From positions 1-20,067 of the forward strand of contig LRSR01007234.1 in NCBI GenBank assembly GCA_001579985.1: DNA of 20,067 bases, read 5' to 3'. Of the stretch, positions 19,573 to 20,067 are shown one piece after another (the stretch's first letter is position 1; each line of letters begins with the position of its first letter). This DNA comes from Hypsibius dujardini (taxonomy: Eukaryota > Tardigrada > Eutardigrada > Parachela > Hypsibiidae). Below the pieces are notes generated by a model, which had not been told where the DNA came from, searched no databases, and was given only the letters and a program-made list of their open reading frames with translations. The position numbers and the translations under genes are program-made.

Positions 19573-19860
19573 TCTTACTTGCGGTGATTTGCATAGCTGA
19601 ATCGCATAATGGCTCCGATTTTGTTTCTCAAATTGTCCTATATTAATGATAATTTCAAACTTTAAATCAGTTTCCGTGTTTCAAAAACTTTTTCGAGACA
19701 ATTTCAAACATTCAATGCTCTGGAAGATTCTGTTTTCCTGGATTTTCACGGGGAATATCAGTTTTTCAAAATCGTTATAAAATACATTTTTTGACACTAC
19801 CCAATATCATATTCGATTTCGAGACGATTGCCATCGACAAAAAAAATTTTAGAGGTAAGG
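19573..19860. repeat. Dispersed foldback-type repeat, copy 2
   Basis: Partner of 179-480 in the same orientation, starting about 20 bases after the donor of the second NAP1 exon. It keeps gtgatttgcata, ttttgtttctcaaat, gagacaatttcaaa, the 'cctgg..ttcacggggaatatcagt' block and 'cgagacga'. The inverted second arm present in copy 1 is not seen here; the 52-base array starts soon after. Confidence 0.6.
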
Positions 19861-19896
19861 ACGAGTATTGGACGACGATCTAAAACATAGACTGTA

Positions 19897-20067
19897 CTCG
19901 TGTACTGGATTCGTGTACTGGACTCCTTTACTGTACTTCTGTACTGTACTCGTGTACTGGATTCGTATACTGGACTCCTTTACTGTACTTCTGTACTGTA
20001 CTCGTGTACTGGATTCGTGTACTGGACTCCTTTACTGTACTTCTGTACTGTACTCGTGTACTGGATT
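19897..20067. repeat. 52-base minisatellite, at least 3.3 copies, continuing off the window
   Basis: Units begin with ctcgtgtactgg at 19897, 19949, 20001 and 20053, an exact 52-base period with one substitution between units (cgtgtactgg to cgtatactgg in the second). Each unit itself is made of about five 10-11 base sub-repeats of the form gtactg(g/t)a(c/t)t(c/t). It is at the edge of the window, so its full length is unknown. Confidence 0.9.

Overview
The window is nuclear DNA of a small, intron-rich animal. No prokaryotic operon logic is visible. Coding sequence lies in many short exons with clean GT...AG borders, and many introns are only about 60-110 bases. The gene families (natriuretic-peptide-type receptor ectodomain, astacin, GH19 chitinase with LysM, NAP1, a gustatory-receptor-like fragment) fit an ecdysozoan. 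A tardigrade is my best guess, from recollection of similar receptor ectodomains, but no search was run and species is not established. Gene models below were spliced by hand; where I give exon limits, donor and acceptor phases agree unless stated.

Region by region. (1) 1-1700: a foldback-type repeat and, on the minus strand, the C-terminal part of a gustatory-receptor-like protein that lacks its front half and has an in-frame TAG. (2) 2156-6860, minus strand: an eleven-exon single-pass receptor with a full ANF/natriuretic-peptide-receptor ligand-binding domain, a juxtamembrane Cys pair, one transmembrane helix and only a 40-50 residue tail, the layout of NPR-C clearance receptors. Its introns hold a 30-base minisatellite and a copy of a dispersed repeat. 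(3) 6861-13145: gene-poor, repeat-rich. It holds a degenerate tetranucleotide array with a strand switch, a second copy of the dispersed repeat, a ~700-base palindromic element and one possible small type II membrane protein exon. (4) 13146-16631, minus strand: a secreted astacin metalloprotease with signal peptide, FxGD aspartate-switch prodomain and HExxHxxGxxH site, followed by six alternating ~28-residue Cys modules and two ~77-residue Cys/Trp-rich domains. (5) 17155-18345, minus strand: a knottin-like domain + GH19 chitinase + LysM protein, with a 2-base reading-frame slip and no recognisable first exon. (6) 18436-19551, plus strand: two exons of a NAP1-type nucleosome assembly protein, truncated at its start and with TGA in place of a conserved Trp. 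The intron between them is an AT-rich island. (7) 19573-20067: a copy of the repeat seen at the left end and a 52-base minisatellite running off the window.

The astacin and chitinase are in tandem on the same strand, about 0.5 kb apart. Both are predicted secreted, Cys-rich mosaic proteins (LysM and GH19 act on chitin or related GlcNAc polymers), so a shared role in cuticle remodelling or food digestion is plausible but inferred. The junction at 18346-18435, where a chitinase without a start exon meets a NAP1 fragment without its N-terminus, looks like a rearrangement breakpoint.
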